A stretch of DNA of 7,513 bases from an uncultured Campylobacter sp. (GTDB taxonomy: Bacteria; Campylobacterota; Campylobacteria; Campylobacterales; Campylobacteraceae): contig NZ_CALACG010000211.1 of NCBI RefSeq assembly GCF_937890585.1, positions 1-7,513 of the forward strand. Direction: 5' to 3'. Below the pieces are notes generated by a model. That model had not been told where the DNA came from, made no database searches, and worked only from the letters and a program-made list of their open reading frames with translations. Positions 5,685 through 7,513 of the stretch are shown here, one piece after another (position 1 is the first letter of the stretch; each line of letters starts with the position of its first letter). The translations under genes and the position numbers were made by a program.

Positions 5685-6989
5685 TTACAGGTGGTCTGTT
5701 GGAGCGACAGTTATAGGCTCAAGTGGCATATAAAATGTCGTTGCTTGTGGCTCAGAGTATTTGTTACCAGCCTCGTCTACTGATGAAGCTTGGACTGTGT
5801 ACTCAAAATCTCTATTGTTTAAAACACCACTCTCAACTTTCCAGTTGCCTTCAGCGTCAGCCTTGACGCTTAGTTTTTCAACTACCTGACTTGCTTTGCC
5901 AAGCCAAGACTCACCAGAGCCGTCACTGTAAAAGACATCAGCTGTTTTGATAACTATATTTACATCAGCAAAAGCCTCTGCCTTGCCCTCGATAGTCGGC
6001 GAGAAGTCATATTCTTTATTGCTATCATACATTGTGTTGTAGTGTTTTAGGTTTGAAAAGTCATCAGTAGATATTTTTGTGATAGACAAGGTGCTATTGT
6101 CTGTATCAACAGTGATCTCTTGTGTGCTTGTAGCCTTTAACTCTTCACCATTTGCGGCTACTTTACTAGCTTCGATAGTAAATTTATGATCGCCATCAGC
6201 TAAAGGCGAGCTTGGCGTGTATGACCAGTTGCCGTCGTTATCAGCAGTTGTCGTGCCAAGTAGCGGTGCGCCTTCGCCCTCGCCATCAAAGACGCTAATA
6301 GTCGCATTAGCAGTTGCCTTGCCACTAAGCGTTGGGGTGTTGTCGTTTGTGATATGTAGGCCTGTTCTTTCGCTACTATCATTTTCAAGGATATTGCCCT
6401 TGATGTCAAGGTTTTTGCTTACAGCTTGATCTGTGTTGCCAGTTACGGTGTGGTCATCTACTGATGTGAGAGATACTTCTAGTGTTTCTGGAAGTATATT
6501 ATTGTAAGCGCTATCTATCGCTGCTGCAAGAGTATCAAGGCTAAAGCCCTCGCTAGCAGCGCCATTTACATTTGTTAGAGCCTCTGCACTAGCGCTTGCT
6601 TGAGAAGCTAGATCGCCAAAATTTGCATTTACGTTTGAGTAGTGACCGCCTTGCGCAAAGCCAGCAGCACCAAGGCTCACGCCATTCGAGCTTACTCCAC
6701 CTGTTGATTGAGTGCCGCCAGCTGCAGTCTCTTCAAGATCAGAGATATTTTTACCATTTAATAATTGCTCTTGTAGTGAGGCGATCTCTTTGCTAGTCTC
6801 GTCGCTAGCTTTTTCATTTTGAGTTTGCGCAGCTTGCACCTCAACCTTTACGCCGTCTTGCTCTTTTATGACCTCATTGTCATAGATCACGTCGCCTGCT
6901 TTTAGAGTTCTTTGATTTCCATTAGCATCAACTGCGACGATGGCATCCGTGCCGATTATTGATTTGATTAGTCCTTTAACTTTACTCAT
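5685..6989 (-). CDS. Short retention-module, Ig-like surface protein (LapA-like N-terminus)
   Basis: The 434-residue protein has no Sec signal peptide. Residues 3-52 match the retention module at the N-terminus of giant type I secreted adhesins (AIVAVDANGNQRTLKAGDVIYDNEVI), which lodges in the outer-membrane pore and holds the adhesin on the cell. A helical segment (about 55-88) leads to TAAG at 88-91. This is the type of dialanine site cut by the periplasmic protease LapG in LapA-like proteins, and a second dialanine, GAAG, is at 107-110. A Gly/Ser/Asn-rich stretch includes AQGGHYSNV (112-120). Then come two Ig-like domains, about 215-297 (NDNTPTLSGKA...DGNWSYTP) and 325-420 (SPTIEGKAEA...EGNWKV...). 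I see no GGxGxD calcium repeats and no typical C-terminal secretion region; the protein ends at PITVAPTDHL. AAAGGA lies six bases before the ATG. It may be a miniature member or a truncated giant adhesin. Confidence 0.8.
   Translation of the reverse strand: MSKVKGLIKSIIGTDAIVAVDANGNQRTLKAGDVIYDNEVIKEQDGVKVEVQAAQTQNEKASDETSKEIASLQEQLLNGKNISDLEETAAGGTQSTGGVSSNGVSLGAAGFAQGGHYSNVNANFGDLASQASASAEALTNVNGAASEGFSLDTLAAAIDSAYNNILPETLEVSLTSVDDHTVTGNTDQAVSKNLDIKGNILENDSSERTGLHITNDNTPTLSGKATANATISVFDGEGEGAPLLGTTTADNDGNWSYTPSSPLADGDHKFTIEASKVAANGEELKATSTQEITVDTDNSTLSITKISTDDFSNLKHYNTMYDSNKEYDFSPTIEGKAEAFADVNIVIKTADVFYSDGSGESWLGKASQVVEKLSVKADAEGNWKVESGVLNNRDFEYTVQASSVDEAGNKYSEPQATTFYMPLEPITVAPTDHL
6717..6728 (-). 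other. Predicted LapG-type cleavage motif (TAAG)
   Basis: These codons encode Thr88-Ala89-Ala90-Gly91 just after the retention module and its helix. LapG-type cysteine proteases cut after a dialanine in T/A/P-A-A-G contexts at about residue 100 of LapA-like adhesins. The position and residues fit well, but no lapG or lapD gene is in this window. Confidence 0.5.
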
Positions 6990-7027
6990 AACATTTCCTT
7001 TTGATGTTTTTGGTTTTTATGCTGTCA

Positions 7028-7033
7028 ATTATA
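7028..7033 (-). promoter_or_regulatory. -10 box of the adhesin-like gene
   Basis: On the minus strand this is an exact TATAAT, giving a leader of roughly 32 bases before the ATG at 6989. It contains the AAAGGA ribosome binding site. No -35 box is evident; a perfect inverted repeat occupies that region instead. Confidence 0.6.
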
Positions 7034-7054
7034 AGTAAATAGTTTAGTTTATTG

Positions 7055-7076
7055 CTATTGTACTTTGGTACAATAG
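7055..7076. promoter_or_regulatory. Perfect 9-4-9 inverted repeat, possible operator
   Basis: CTATTGTAC at 7055-7063 and GTACAATAG at 7068-7076 are exact reverse complements around TTTG. The near end is about 21 bases upstream of the adhesin-like gene's -10 box, covering its -35 region and beyond, where a dimeric activator or repressor would bind. No T run follows on either strand, which argues against a terminator. The regulator is unknown. Confidence 0.5.
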
Positions 7077-7240
7077 TGACATTTTAGATACGCTATGTCA
7101 TAAAATTTAGAGTTAAATTTAGCAAGAATTTGCCGTATTTTAGGGATTTAGTCTAAAATTTAAAAAGACAAAAGTTACAAAAAATATTTTTAAATTTTAT
7201 TTTTTTGGATTTTACGTTTTGGGAAATTTTGATGTAGGAA

Positions 7241-7316
7241 TGGTGGCCCCGAATGGACTCGAACCATCGACCACTACCATGTCAAGGTAGTGCTCTACCA
7301 ACTGAGCTACGGGACC
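7241..7316 (-). tRNA. tRNA-Val (anticodon GAC)
   Basis: On the minus strand this is a complete 76-base cloverleaf. The acceptor stem is GGTCCCG with CGGGGCC (one G-U pair), the D stem is GCTC/GAGC, and the anticodon stem is CTACC/GGTAG around loop TTGACAT. The variable loop has five bases, the T arm is GATGG-TTCGAGT-CCATT, and the CCA end is encoded. Anticodon GAC (7281-7283) reads valine codons GUC and GUU. No other tRNA is in the window, so it appears to be transcribed alone. Confidence 0.97.
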
Positions 7317-7327
7317 AAAGATTTGGG

Positions 7328-7333
7328 ATTATA
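7328..7333 (-). promoter_or_regulatory. -10 box of tRNA-Val
   Basis: On the minus strand this is an exact TATAAT ending 11 bases before the mature tRNA 5' end, implying a leader of only about five bases. This supports independent transcription of the tRNA. Confidence 0.65.
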
Positions 7334-7399
7334 TTTTATTTTCCATTTTATTTAGCTTAATTGCCATTTTCTTTAAATTCAACTTCATAAAACTGTTCT

Positions 7400-7421
7400 A
7401 TATTTTAGCGCTCTAAAATAT
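7400..7421. repeat. Perfect 9-4-9 inverted repeat
   Basis: ATATTTTAG at 7400-7408 and CTAAAATAT at 7413-7421 are exact reverse complements around CGCT. It lies about 70 bases upstream of the tRNA-Val -10 box. It could be a regulator site, a small hairpin or chance in AT-rich DNA. The ATTTTAG/CTAAAAT halves recur with wider spacing at 7137-7159. Confidence 0.35.
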
Positions 7422-7513
7422 TATTAATGCAGATTTAACCAAGCGAAGACTATAATTTTATAAAAATAAGTTTAAGTAAAAATATTAGTTTTCCATTGAA
7501 ATTTGATGTTTAT

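Larger units (their letters stand above)
6990..7240. other. AT-rich intergenic region between the adhesin-like gene and tRNA-Val
   Basis: These 251 bases contain no credible gene. They hold the adhesin-like gene's leader, its -10 box and a 9-4-9 inverted repeat near its -35 region. Further right is a weaker repeat: ATTTTAG at 7137-7143 and CTAAAAT at 7153-7159, nine bases apart. The part next to the tRNA (7160-7230) is rich in A and T runs. It may serve as the tRNA transcript's end, but shows no GC-containing hairpin. Confidence 0.5.
7317..7513. other. AT-rich non-coding right flank
   Basis: Apart from the tRNA promoter and the inverted repeat at 7400-7421, I see nothing functional. The only reading frames are very short lysine- and asparagine-rich ones of about 19 codons, which I do not consider genes. 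Confidence 0.5.

Noticed and set aside
5685..6989. Phase-variable tract in the adhesin-like gene
   Set aside because: I looked for poly-G or poly-C runs or short tandem repeats typical of Campylobacter contingency genes and found none in the gene or its promoter.
7241..7316. tRNA-Val as an integration site of a mobile element
   Set aside because: No integrase gene and no direct repeat of the tRNA 3' end can be seen in the window.
7321..7395. Minus-strand ATG-initiated reading frame of about 19 codons just upstream of tRNA-Val
   Set aside because: It is lysine/asparagine-rich as expected of random AT-rich DNA, lacks a convincing ribosome binding site and overlaps the tRNA promoter.
1..7513. 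Frequent AAATTTA/TAAATTT words as a repeat element
   Set aside because: They are scattered through genes and spacers alike without fixed spacing, so they reflect genome word preference rather than a discrete repeat.

Overview
The window looks like chromosome of a Campylobacter from the higher-GC end of the genus (C. concisus-like is my inference). Intergenic DNA is very AT-rich, the octamer family AAATTTA/TAAATTT recurs throughout, promoters are mostly a lone TATAAT-like -10 box, and ribosome binding sites are AAGGA-type. Every protein reads through without a frameshift. I see no insertion sequence, CRISPR array, integrase or prophage gene.

Layout from left to right. Positions 1-135 are an AT-rich non-coding stretch with two palindromic elements. 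A minus-strand YbaK/EbsC-type aminoacyl-tRNA deacylase (GTG start) is divergent from ung (uracil-DNA glycosylase). ung converges on a small secreted two-cysteine protein, and one base separates the two stop codons. That small gene is divergent from a plus-strand set of three: a NimA-like flavin-binding PNPOx-fold protein, rarA (TTG start, two bases after the previous stop), and an unrecognised cytosolic protein whose pattern recalls HEAT-like, immunity-type families. An AGCS-family sodium:alanine symporter follows with its own promoter. It converges, across a shared hairpin terminator, on a minus-strand gene for a 434-residue protein with an N-terminal type I secretion retention module and Ig-like domains. 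The last 520 bases hold the promoter and a possible operator of that gene, then tRNA-Val(GAC) on the minus strand with its own promoter, and an AT-rich flank with an inverted repeat.

Most genes are housekeeping: tRNA proofreading, base excision repair, replication-fork maintenance and amino acid uptake. ung and rarA both serve genome maintenance but sit in separate transcription units. The most interesting locus is the retention-module protein. It keeps the anchor domain and a TAAG dialanine motif typical of LapG-cleaved biofilm adhesins, but has only two Ig-like domains and neither RTX repeats nor a recognisable type I secretion C-terminus. It may be a stripped-down surface protein or the remnant of a giant adhesin. 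No obvious new multi-gene system is present.
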